Of a stretch of DNA of 59,450 nt, positions 1 to 7,410 are shown piece after piece. Position 1 is the first letter of the stretch. Every line of letters begins with the position of its first letter. The translations under genes and the position numbers were made by a program. The DNA comes from an uncultured Eubacteriales bacterium (GTDB taxonomy: Bacteria; Bacillota; Clostridia; Oscillospirales; Oscillospiraceae): positions 1 to 59,450 of the forward strand of contig CAUGSS010000016.1 of NCBI GenBank assembly GCA_959602365.1, in the 5' to 3' direction. Under the pieces are notes generated by a model, which ran no database searches, had not been told where the DNA came from, and saw only the letters and a program-made list of their open reading frames with translations.

Positions 1-680
1 TGAAAATGCCGTTGCCGCCGGGGAGGGCAAGGGCATTTGAAGCGGCAGGAAAACAAGGCTGTGCTTGCGTGGCGTGGAGCCGCAAGCGCAGATCTGTTTT
101 CAACAGCAAACAGGGCGTATATGAAAACCTCCGTCCCTCGTTCTACGCTCCGCCTTGTGGGCAAAGTGTCCCGAAGTTGTGGCCACACGCCTGGAAAAGT
201 AGCAGGACAGCGGGGAACCGTCAAGGCTGAAATGAACGGATTTGCACCCGGCCTTGACCGCCGCACGCTGTCCCGCTGAACGGGTTGACAAGGCGAGCAA
301 TCTTTCAAAGTGCTTGGCCGCTCTCTTTCTGATTTTGGAGCGTTTCTTCTCTCAAATGTGAAATAGGCGGGAAGCCATTTTAGGGCTTTCCCGCCTTGAT
401 TACCCTTTAGCAAAGACAGGCGGGACTGTCAACGGCGGCGCATAAAATGCGCCGTTCATCTTGACCGTTGACTGGCTCGGCTGGCTTTGCTATCAATCCC
501 AAAGGCTAAGAAATTATGATATTATTATCACTTCAAAGGATATAACTTAATCTTATTGATTTTAGCTCTGAACTTATGCAAATCACTACTTTTAAATCGT
601 TTTCCGTGTGACGGGTAAATATACTCTGCTTTTTCGGTCGATTTCTCACCTTTTGGATATACGGGACGGGCGGTCATTTA
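1..680. mobile_element. Probable end of an integrated element, no intact gene
   Basis: No convincing protein gene lies here. The first 300 bases are GC-rich with short overlapping open frames; 366-398 forms a hairpin (AGGCGGGAAGCC with GGCTTTCCCGCCT, one mismatch) and 432-458 forms another around ATGCGCCG. From about 500 to 660 the base composition drops to AT-rich, unlike the flanking chromosome. It ends directly against a truncated ABC transporter tail (681-767). That arrangement is what the terminal part of an integrative or conjugative element inserted into a transporter gene would give. No integrase or relaxase is visible inside the window, so this rests on composition and the broken neighbour. 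Confidence 0.35.
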
Positions 681-767
681 GGTGTAGACTTAGCTGAGAC
701 GGGTACCTTTGACCAGCTGCTGGCACGAAAAGGGATTTTTTATTCCCTGTACCAGATCACCCGGTAG
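681..767 (+). pseudogene. 3' remnant of an ABC transporter ATPase gene
   Basis: Read with codons starting at 699, the sequence gives ETGTFDQLLARKGIFYSLYQ followed by ITR and a TAG stop at 765-767. This matches the typical C-terminal end of ABC exporter (permease-ATPase) subunits, where a 'GT-x-x-x-LL-x-x-x-G-x-Y-x-x-LY-x-x-Q' tail follows the H-loop. Walker A, signature and Walker B regions are absent upstream, where the sequence becomes unrelated AT-rich DNA. Only about 25 codons survive, so this is a truncated relic and not a gene. Confidence 0.6.
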
Positions 768-852
768 TACAGCCTAGGTTCGACAGAAACCATGGAAAAG
801 GATAAAACAGTTTCCTGCTTATGTTAACCTTTGTCCGGCGTGGCGATTATAA

Positions 853-881
853 TTGAAATTTCCGCCAAAGGTGTATATAAT
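853..881 (+). promoter_or_regulatory. murD promoter
   Basis: TTGAAA at 853-858, a 17-base spacer and TATAAT at 876-881, about 40 bases before the murD ATG. It is the first strong sigma-A-type promoter after the broken region. Confidence 0.7.
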
Positions 882-923
882 TGCTTTGTCCGCCCGCAGG
901 GGGAGGACAGGAGGAAACTGTTT

Positions 924-2312
924 ATGACAATGACCATTCAGGACTATTTGAACTCGATTCGAGATAAAAGAGTGGCGGTGTTCGGCATCGGCGTCAGCAA
1001 TGTCCCGCTGATCAAGATGCTGCGCGCCCACGGCATTGATGTTACGGCCTGTGACCGGAACACCCGGGAGGGGCTGGGGCAGACCGCCGACGAGCTGGAG
1101 GCCCTTGGAACCAAACTGAAGCTGGGGGAGGGATACATGGAGGACCTGGACGCGGATCTGATCTTCCGCTCCCCCGGGATCCGGCCCGATGTCCCCGCGT
1201 TTGAGGCTGCAGTGGCCCGGGGCGCAAAGGTGACATCGGAGATGGAAGTGTTCTTCGATGTCTGTCCCTGCAAAATAATTGCGGTGACCGGAAGCGATGG
1301 CAAGACCACCACCACCACCATCATTGCAAAACTGCTGGAGCGGGCGGGATATACGGTCCACTTGGGCGGCAATATCGGCCATCCGCTGTTGGCTGAGACC
1401 TTTGATATGAAACCGGAGGACATCGCCGTGCTGGAATTGTCCTCCTTCCAACTGCTTTGCATGACCTCAAGTCCGGAGATCGCCGTGGTGACCAATGTGG
1501 CGCCCAACCATCTGGACATTCACAAGGGGATGGAGGAGTATGTCTCCGCCAAGAAAAACATCTTCCTGCACCAGCACCCGGAGGACAAGGTGGTGCTCAA
1601 CCGGGACAATGAGCTGACCCGCTCCTTTGCCGCCGAGGCGAAAGGGTCCGTCACCCTCTTCTCCCGTCAAAACCCTATGGACTCGGGCGTGGTGTTGGAG
1701 AACGGGGTTATCTGTGTCAAACAGGACGGGAAGAGCCGCCCGGTGCTGCCGGTGGAGGATATTCTGCTGCCCGGAGTGCACAATATTGAAAACTACATGG
1801 CCGCCATCGCGGCGGTGAACGGCCTGGTCAGCGATGAGATCATCCGGGCGTTTGCCAAGACCTTTGGGGGCGTGGAGCACCGGATTGAGCTGGTGCGGGA
1901 GCTGCACGGGGTGCGGTATTACAACGACTCCATCGGCTCCAGCCCTTCCCGTACCATTGCCGGCCTGCGCGCATTCCCGCAAAAGGTGATTCTGATCGCC
2001 GGCGGGTATGACAAGCATATCCCCTACGATGTGCTGGGTCCGGAACTGGTGGCCCACGTCAAGATCCTGGTGCTCACCGGAGCCACTGCTCCGAAGATTC
2101 GGGCCGCGGCAGAGGGGGCAGAGGGGTATGACCCTGAGCGTCTGCCGATCTATGAGGTGGATGAGTTTGAAGAGGCGGTCAAAAAGGCCCAGTCTCTGGC
2201 CCAGCCGGGAGATGTTGTCATTCTCTCTCCCGCCAGCGCCTCCTTTGACAAATTTAAAAATTTCATGGAGCGGGGCGACACCTTCAAACGCATCGTCCGC
2301 GCATTGACCTGA
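924..2312 (+). CDS. murD: UDP-N-acetylmuramoylalanine--D-glutamate ligase
   Basis: Cytoplasmic Mur ligase that adds D-glutamate to UDP-MurNAc-L-Ala with ATP in peptidoglycan synthesis. The 462-residue length is usual. An N-terminal Rossmann-type UDP-binding region (VFGIGVSN near residue 15) precedes the ATP-binding loop GSDGKTTTTT around residue 122, the central-domain motif NHLDIH, and a C-terminal domain with the conserved NDS near residue 333. The ATG at 924 is preceded by AGGAGGAAAC at ideal distance; an in-frame TTG at 831 lies upstream of the promoter and would add 31 unrelated residues. It stands alone among metabolic genes; the rest of the dcw cluster is not here. Confidence 0.95.
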   Translation: MTMTIQDYLNSIRDKRVAVFGIGVSNVPLIKMLRAHGIDVTACDRNTREGLGQTADELEALGTKLKLGEGYMEDLDADLIFRSPGIRPDVPAFEAAVARGAKVTSEMEVFFDVCPCKIIAVTGSDGKTTTTTIIAKLLERAGYTVHLGGNIGHPLLAETFDMKPEDIAVLELSSFQLLCMTSSPEIAVVTNVAPNHLDIHKGMEEYVSAKKNIFLHQHPEDKVVLNRDNELTRSFAAEAKGSVTLFSRQNPMDSGVVLENGVICVKQDGKSRPVLPVEDILLPGVHNIENYMAAIAAVNGLVSDEIIRAFAKTFGGVEHRIELVRELHGVRYYNDSIGSSPSRTIAGLRAFPQKVILIAGGYDKHIPYDVLGPELVAHVKILVLTGATAPKIRAAAEGAEGYDPERLPIYEVDEFEEAVKKAQSLAQPGDVVILSPASASFDKFKNFMERGDTFKRIVRALT

Positions 2313-2331
2313 ACCGGAAAGGGGAATACTG

Positions 2332-3369
2332 TTGGATCTGTATACATCACTGAGCCGCCTCTGCAGCGCGCCGGGCCCGTCAGGCCATATCGGCGCTGTG
2401 GCAGATGTGGCGGAGGAACTGCTGCGCCCCCTGGTGGACGAGGTGCGTCGGGACAAACTGAACAATCTGCTGGGGCTGCGCCGCTGCGGGGCGCCGGGGG
2501 CAAAGCTGGTGCTGCTGGATGCCCACCTGGATGAGATCGGGTTTGTAGTCACCGGCCATGAGGAGGGCTTTCTGCGCTTTTCCACCATCGGCGGCGTGGA
2601 TCCCCGGATGCTGCCCGGCCGGGAAGTGTCCCTGATGACGCCTGCCGCAGGATTCGGCGTGGTGGCCGCCAAGCCGCCCCATGTGCTCGCGGCGGGGGAG
2701 CAGGACAAGGCCATCTCGCTGGAGGATCTGCGCATTGACGTGGGCCTCTTCCAGGAGGAGGCCCAGCGGGTTTACCCCGTGGGCACCACCGCCGTCTACC
2801 GGGAAGGATGTACCCGGCTCCAGGGGGAGCGGGTCACGGGCAAGGCGCTGGATGACCGCTCCTGCTTTTGCGTTTTGCTGCGCACTTTGGAGCTGCTGAA
2901 AGACGAACACCTGAATGTGGATCTCTGTGTGCTGGGCAGCAATCAGGAGGAGACGGACGGAAATGGGGCGCTGGCCGCCGCCTATGCCCTGGATCCGTTC
3001 TGCGCTGTGGCGGTGGACGTCACCTTTGCCACTCAGCCCGACGTGGCAAAGGAGAAGGGCTTCCCGCTGGGCGGCGGGCCTGTCATCGGCGTGGGCCCCA
3101 ATATGGCCCGCTGGATGACCAGACGCTTTGAAGAGGTCGCCAAGCGGGAGGAAATCGACTACAGCCTGGAGATCATGAGCGGCGCCACCGGCACCAACGG
3201 CTGGGAGATCCAGATTGCCCGGGAGGGGATTGCCACCCAGATCCTCTCCATCCCGCTGCGCTATATGCACACCCCCATGGAGGTGGTGGATCTGCGGGAT
3301 ATTGAGCAGGGGGCCAGGCTGCTGGCGGCCTTCCTGCGCACCCTGGGAGAGGAGGGAGAGAAATGCTGA
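2332..3369 (+). CDS. M42 family metallopeptidase, paralogue 1
   Basis: Predicted dinuclear-metal aminopeptidase of the PepA/M42 (TET) family, cytoplasmic, trimming peptides from the N terminus. The 345 residues carry the family ligands in order: AHLDEIG (His and Asp), KALDDRS (bridging Asp), NQEET (general base and ligand Glu), VDV (Asp) and YMHTP (last His). After the Glu pair this copy reads TDGNGA instead of the usual VGxRGA, so it is the most diverged in the glutamate region. It starts with TTG at 2332 after AAAGGGGA. The next paralogue begins inside its last codons (3363), which indicates translational coupling. Substrate is not predictable. Confidence 0.85.
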   Translation: MDLYTSLSRLCSAPGPSGHIGAVADVAEELLRPLVDEVRRDKLNNLLGLRRCGAPGAKLVLLDAHLDEIGFVVTGHEEGFLRFSTIGGVDPRMLPGREVSLMTPAAGFGVVAAKPPHVLAAGEQDKAISLEDLRIDVGLFQEEAQRVYPVGTTAVYREGCTRLQGERVTGKALDDRSCFCVLLRTLELLKDEHLNVDLCVLGSNQEETDGNGALAAAYALDPFCAVAVDVTFATQPDVAKEKGFPLGGGPVIGVGPNMARWMTRRFEEVAKREEIDYSLEIMSGATGTNGWEIQIAREGIATQILSIPLRYMHTPMEVVDLRDIEQGARLLAAFLRTLGEEGEKC

Positions 3370-4406
3370 ACCTGCTCAAGCAGCTGTGCGCCCTCAGCGG
3401 CGTATCCAGCTGGGAGGATGAAGTGCGGGACTTTATCCGTACCCAGGCCCAGCCCTGGGCGGACAGCATCCATACCGATCCCATCGGCAATTTGATTGTG
3501 TTCAAAAAGGGGGCAAAATCCACCGGCAATCAGCTGCTCCTCTCGGCCCACATGGACGAGGTGGGCCTGATGGTAAAGCGGATCGAGGAGGACGGCTCCC
3601 TGCGCTTTGACACCGTGGGCGGCATCGACCGCCGGGTGCTGCTGGGGAAGCGGGTCTTTGTGGGCGCTAACCGCATCCCCGCCGTGGTGGGCAGCAAACC
3701 CATCCACCTGACCAGCCGGGAGGAGCGCAAGCAGCTCCCCAAACTGGATCAGCTCTATCTGGATATCGGCGCAAAGGACAGGGCGGAGGCAGAGCAGCTG
3801 GTTTCCTTGGGGGATGTGGCTGCCTTTGATCCGGAGTGGGTGGAATTTGGAGACGGGATGCTCAAGGCCAAGGCCATCGACGACCGGGTGGGCTGCGCCG
3901 TGCTGCTGAAATTGCTCCAGGAGGAGCTGCCCATGGACTGCACCTTCGTCTTCTCCGCCCAGGAGGAGGTGGGGACCCGGGGGGCCTTTGGCTATGCTTT
4001 TTCCGTCCGGCCGGAAATCGCCCTGGTGGTGGAGGGCACCACCGCCTCCGACATTCCCGGGACTCCGGAGCATATGGCGGTCTGTGCCCCGGGCAAGGGG
4101 CCGGTCATCCCCTTTATGGATGGAGGTTCTATCTACGACCGGAAGCTGTTTGAACTGCTGCGCCGCCTGGCGGAGGATAACGGCATCCCCTGGCAGACCA
4201 AGCATCGGGTGGCCGGGGGTACCGACGCCCGGGCGATCCAGCGCAGCCGCGCCGGTGTGCAGGTGGCAGGCATTGCCGCCGCGGTACGCAATATACACAC
4301 GCCCTCCAGCACGGCGTCGATCGCCGACTGCGAGGCATTACTGAGGCTTGCCCGCCTGTTTATCCAGGCGGTGGCGGAGGAGAATGGAAGAAATGGAACT
4401 GTTTGA
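3363..4406 (+). CDS. M42 family metallopeptidase, paralogue 2
   Basis: Second of three tandem M42 aminopeptidases (347 residues). Visible ligands: SAHMDEVG, KAIDDRVG, SAQEEVGTRGA, VVEGT and NIHTP. The fourth ligand position is Glu (VVEGT) where paralogues 1 and 3 have Asp (VDVT); both variants occur in M42 proteins. The ATG at 3363 overlaps the end of paralogue 1 by 7 bases, with GGAGAG just upstream. Its 3' end overlaps the start of paralogue 3, so the three are one transcription and translation unit. Products of such genes commonly assemble as dodecamers; a mixed assembly is possible but not shown by sequence. Confidence 0.87.
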   Translation: MLNLLKQLCALSGVSSWEDEVRDFIRTQAQPWADSIHTDPIGNLIVFKKGAKSTGNQLLLSAHMDEVGLMVKRIEEDGSLRFDTVGGIDRRVLLGKRVFVGANRIPAVVGSKPIHLTSREERKQLPKLDQLYLDIGAKDRAEAEQLVSLGDVAAFDPEWVEFGDGMLKAKAIDDRVGCAVLLKLLQEELPMDCTFVFSAQEEVGTRGAFGYAFSVRPEIALVVEGTTASDIPGTPEHMAVCAPGKGPVIPFMDGGSIYDRKLFELLRRLAEDNGIPWQTKHRVAGGTDARAIQRSRAGVQVAGIAAAVRNIHTPSSTASIADCEALLRLARLFIQAVAEENGRNGTV

Positions 4407-5397
4407 ACGTTTGACGCAGTTCACCGGCGCCTTTGGCCCCTCCGGCTGTGAGGATGGGGTGCGGCAGGTGATCTCCGAGCAAATCGCCCCCTATGTGGAC
4501 GAGTATCGGGTGGATACCATGGGAAATTTGATTGCCCACAAGAAGGGGCCGGGGAAAAAGCTGATGTTCTCTGCCCATATGGACAGCATCGGTCTGGTGG
4601 TCACCCACGTTGAAAAGGAGGGCTACCTCCGCTTTGGCAGCCTGGGCTGGCTGCCGGACAGGGATGTCCGCCGCCAAAGCGTGGTGTTTCAAAACGGAGT
4701 GCGGGGCGTGATCGCCCTGCCCGAGGATAAAGAGGAGGAGAAGTCCGTCAAATTGGATGACTTCTACATCGACATCGGCGCGTCCAGCCGGGAGGAGGCC
4801 CTGAAGCTGGTCCAGCTGGGGGATGTGGCGGTCTATGACGCCCCCACCTATCTTCAGAACGGCCGGGTGTTCTCCAAATACTTGGACAACCGCTCCGGCT
4901 GCGCCGCCTTGGTCGCCGCCCTGGCCCAGATCGAAACGCCCGCCAATGATCTCTGGTTTGTTTTCTCCACCCAGGAGGAGGTGGGGCTGCGGGGGGCCAA
5001 ACCCGCCGCCTACGGAGTGGACCCGGACGTGGGCATTGCCGTGGATGTGACGCTGTCCGACGATCTGCTGGGTGCGGCTCATAACTGTTCCTCTGTGCTG
5101 GGCAAGGGGCCGGGGGTCAAGGTGATGGACGGTTCCGTCATCTGCCAGCCCCAGGTGGTCTCCTGGATGAACCGGGTGGCCGGGGAGCATGGGATTCCGG
5201 TCCAGCAGGACATACTGCGCTCCGGCGGCACCGATGCCGGTGCCATTCAGCCCACCCGAGGCGGGGTTTATGCCGGGGGGATCTGTATCCCGTGCCGCTA
5301 TACCCACGCCCCGGTGGAGGTCTGTGACCTGAAGGATATTGAGCACAGCGCCCGCTTTGTGGCCGCGCTGGCGGAAAGTGAGTTTATCGGAGCATGA
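4384..5397 (+). CDS. M42 family metallopeptidase, paralogue 3
   Basis: Third M42 aminopeptidase in the row (337 residues). Ligand motifs are SAHMDSIG, KYLDNRSG, STQEEVGLRGA, VDVTLSDD and RYTHAP. It has Ser after HMD where paralogues 1 and 2 have Glu, and DNR in place of DDR. ATG at 4384 was chosen because it is the first start giving the family-type N terminus; ATG at 4393 is an alternative, and a longer start at 4348 would add unrelated residues. The 3' end overlaps the following YnbB-like gene by 4 bases (ATGA), which continues the tightly coupled operon. Confidence 0.87.
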   Translation: MEEMELFERLTQFTGAFGPSGCEDGVRQVISEQIAPYVDEYRVDTMGNLIAHKKGPGKKLMFSAHMDSIGLVVTHVEKEGYLRFGSLGWLPDRDVRRQSVVFQNGVRGVIALPEDKEEEKSVKLDDFYIDIGASSREEALKLVQLGDVAVYDAPTYLQNGRVFSKYLDNRSGCAALVAALAQIETPANDLWFVFSTQEEVGLRGAKPAAYGVDPDVGIAVDVTLSDDLLGAAHNCSSVLGKGPGVKVMDGSVICQPQVVSWMNRVAGEHGIPVQQDILRSGGTDAGAIQPTRGGVYAGGICIPCRYTHAPVEVCDLKDIEHSARFVAALAESEFIGA

Positions 5398-6641
5398 GTC
5401 TGGAACTATCAGAACAGGTCCTTGCCCTGGCTGCCCGGGCCCAGGGCGAGCTGACGGAGCAGTTTGCGCGGATTGATGCCATTGCGGAAGAGAATACCCG
5501 CAAAGTGCTCGCTGCCTTTCAGCACCACCGGGTAGCAGAGGGCTACTTTGCCGGCACCACCGGCTATGGATACGATGACCTGGGCCGGGATCAGCTGGAT
5601 CAGATCTATGCGGAGATTTTCGGCACAGAGGAGGCACTGGTTCGCATCCAGTTTGTCAACGGCACCCACGCCATCGCCTGTGCCCTGTTTGGCGCGCTTA
5701 TGCCTGGAGACACCCTGGTCTACGCGGTAGGCGCCCCTTACGACACCCTCCAGAGCGTCATCGGCACCGCCGGGAATGCCCGGGGCACCCTGCTGGACTA
5801 CGGCATCAAATATAAGGAGGTAGCCCTGAAGGACAATGCCCCGGACCGAGAGGCACTGGCCGAAGCGGTCCGGGACCCGTCAGTGAAAGCGGTGGTCATC
5901 CAGCGCTCCAAGGGCTACTCCACCCGGGCCACCCTCTCGGTGGCCGAGATCGGGGAGCTGGCCCAAATCGTCAAGGACAACAACCCGGAGGCCGCCGTGC
6001 TGGTAGACAACTGCTACGGCGAGTTCGTGGAGACCCTGGAGCCCACCCAGGTGGGGGCCGATCTAGTGGTAGGCTCTCTCATCAAAAACCCCGGGGGAGG
6101 TCTGGCACCCACCGGGGGATACATTGCAGGCAGGTCTGATCTTGTCCAGGGCGCCGCTCAGCGGCTGACAACCCCGGGGATTGGAGCCGAGTGCGGCTGC
6201 TCGCTGGGGCAAAACCGCGCGCTCTACCAGGGGCTGTTTCTGGCGCCCCACACCGTGGCCCAGGCGGTCAAGACCGCAGTATTTGCCGCCCGGCTCATGG
6301 AGCTGATGGGGTATGATACCGAGCCCCGGAGCACCGACGTGCGTCACGACATCATCCAGATGATCTCCCTGCACACCCCTGAGGCGGTCTGCAAGTTCTG
6401 CAAGGGCATCCAGAGCGGTTCACCTGTGGACTCCTACGTCACCCCTGAGCCCTGGGACATGCCGGGCTACGATGACCAGGTCATCATGGCCGCCGGGGCC
6501 TTCATCCAGGGCTCCTCAATCGAGCTCTCCGCCGATGCCCCCATGCGTCCGCCTTATACGGTCTACCTCCAGGGCGGCTTGACCTATGAGTCGGGCAAGA
6601 CCGGCATTTTGCTGGCCGCCCAGGAACTGCTGAAGGAATAA
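5394..6641 (+). CDS. YnbB-like PLP-dependent protein (aluminum resistance/methionine gamma-lyase family)
   Basis: The 415 residues match the cytoplasmic PLP-dependent family historically named aluminum resistance protein and now annotated as methionine gamma-lyase family. Features are an aromatic/glycine segment FAGTTGYGYDDLGRD, a cofactor-site region VNGTHAIACALFG, VDNCYGEF (Asp contacting the PLP ring nitrogen) and SLIKNPGGG, whose Lys is the likely Schiff-base residue. The family is usually found in Firmicutes beside glutamine synthetase or housekeeping genes; here it is the fourth gene of an aminopeptidase operon, with a 4-base overlap. That suggests use of released amino acids, which is inference. 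The true substrate is unsettled. Confidence 0.82.
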   Translation: MSLELSEQVLALAARAQGELTEQFARIDAIAEENTRKVLAAFQHHRVAEGYFAGTTGYGYDDLGRDQLDQIYAEIFGTEEALVRIQFVNGTHAIACALFGALMPGDTLVYAVGAPYDTLQSVIGTAGNARGTLLDYGIKYKEVALKDNAPDREALAEAVRDPSVKAVVIQRSKGYSTRATLSVAEIGELAQIVKDNNPEAAVLVDNCYGEFVETLEPTQVGADLVVGSLIKNPGGGLAPTGGYIAGRSDLVQGAAQRLTTPGIGAECGCSLGQNRALYQGLFLAPHTVAQAVKTAVFAARLMELMGYDTEPRSTDVRHDIIQMISLHTPEAVCKFCKGIQSGSPVDSYVTPEPWDMPGYDDQVIMAAGAFIQGSSIELSADAPMRPPYTVYLQGGLTYESGKTGILLAAQELLKE

Positions 6642-6691
6642 CCGGAACCGGACGGGCCGCTCCCACATAGAATGGATGGGGAGTGGTGTCT

Positions 6692-7405
6692 ATGAGAAGA
6701 CGGCGCAGACCGCCCCGGCGGGGATGGCAGGGACGGCAGATTTTAGCCAGTATCTGTGCGGGCCTTTTCCTGGGGGCGTTGGCCATCCATTTTTTCAATA
6801 CTCGGATTCGGCCGGATATTGTTACCATCGTGTCGGACCATCTTTCCAATCAGATCTCCAGCCAAATCTGTGATGTGGTCAATGCGGAGCTGGAGGATGA
6901 GGGGCTCACTTATGATACAATTTGTACGGTCCAGTACGATTCCGAGGGCAATATCGCCGCGCTTCAGACAGATATGGCGCGGCTTTCCCTGCTTCAAAAC
7001 ACCATCACCACCGGTGTGGCCCAGGAGTTTGACAACGGGCTGATCGCCGAGCGGGTGGAGGTGTCTCTGGGCAGTCTGCTGCCCGGGTTGATTTTCAGCG
7101 GGCGAGGCCCCACCATCACAGTGGTGGTGCAGACGGTGGGCAATATCTCCGCAGAGTTTAACAACGAGTTTTTTGCCCAGGGCATTAATCAGACCCTCCA
7201 CCGGATCGTGCTCACGGTCACCGCGGATTTGAGTCTGCTGCTGCCCGGCGGCATCTATACCTATACCTCTGAGACCCGCATGATTTTGGCGGAGACGGTG
7301 TTGCTGGGCCAGGTGCCGGACAGCTATGGCATCTTTGGCCCGCTGGATGCGATCAAGGATGGCTGCGATGCCACTTATTATGATCTGACGACAGAAGAGG
7401 AATGA
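6692..7405 (+). CDS. yunB: Sporulation protein YunB
   Basis: This 237-residue protein has a basic N terminus, one membrane segment (about residues 17-36, LASICAGLFLGALAIHFF), then an outward-facing domain of the YunB family with the characteristic ILAETVLLGQVPDSY near the C terminus. YunB belongs to the sigma-E regulon and is needed for normal spore formation in Bacillus; biochemical role unknown. The ATG at 6692 has GATGGGGAG about 8 bases upstream, so it is preferred over GTG at 6683. The gene nearly abuts ligA. No sigma-E promoter was recognised; it may be read with the upstream operon. Confidence 0.85.
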   Translation: MRRRRRPPRRGWQGRQILASICAGLFLGALAIHFFNTRIRPDIVTIVSDHLSNQISSQICDVVNAELEDEGLTYDTICTVQYDSEGNIAALQTDMARLSLLQNTITTGVAQEFDNGLIAERVEVSLGSLLPGLIFSGRGPTITVVVQTVGNISAEFNNEFFAQGINQTLHRIVLTVTADLSLLLPGGIYTYTSETRMILAETVLLGQVPDSYGIFGPLDAIKDGCDATYYDLTTEEE

Positions 7406-7410
7406 GATCC

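Noticed and set aside
6..300. Short overlapping open frames on both strands at the left edge
   Set aside because: No conserved domain, no well-placed ribosome site in most, and their overlap on both strands is expected by chance in GC-rich DNA.
831..923. Upstream extension of murD
   Set aside because: It includes the promoter and reads nothing like MurD; ATG at 924 has AGGAGG.
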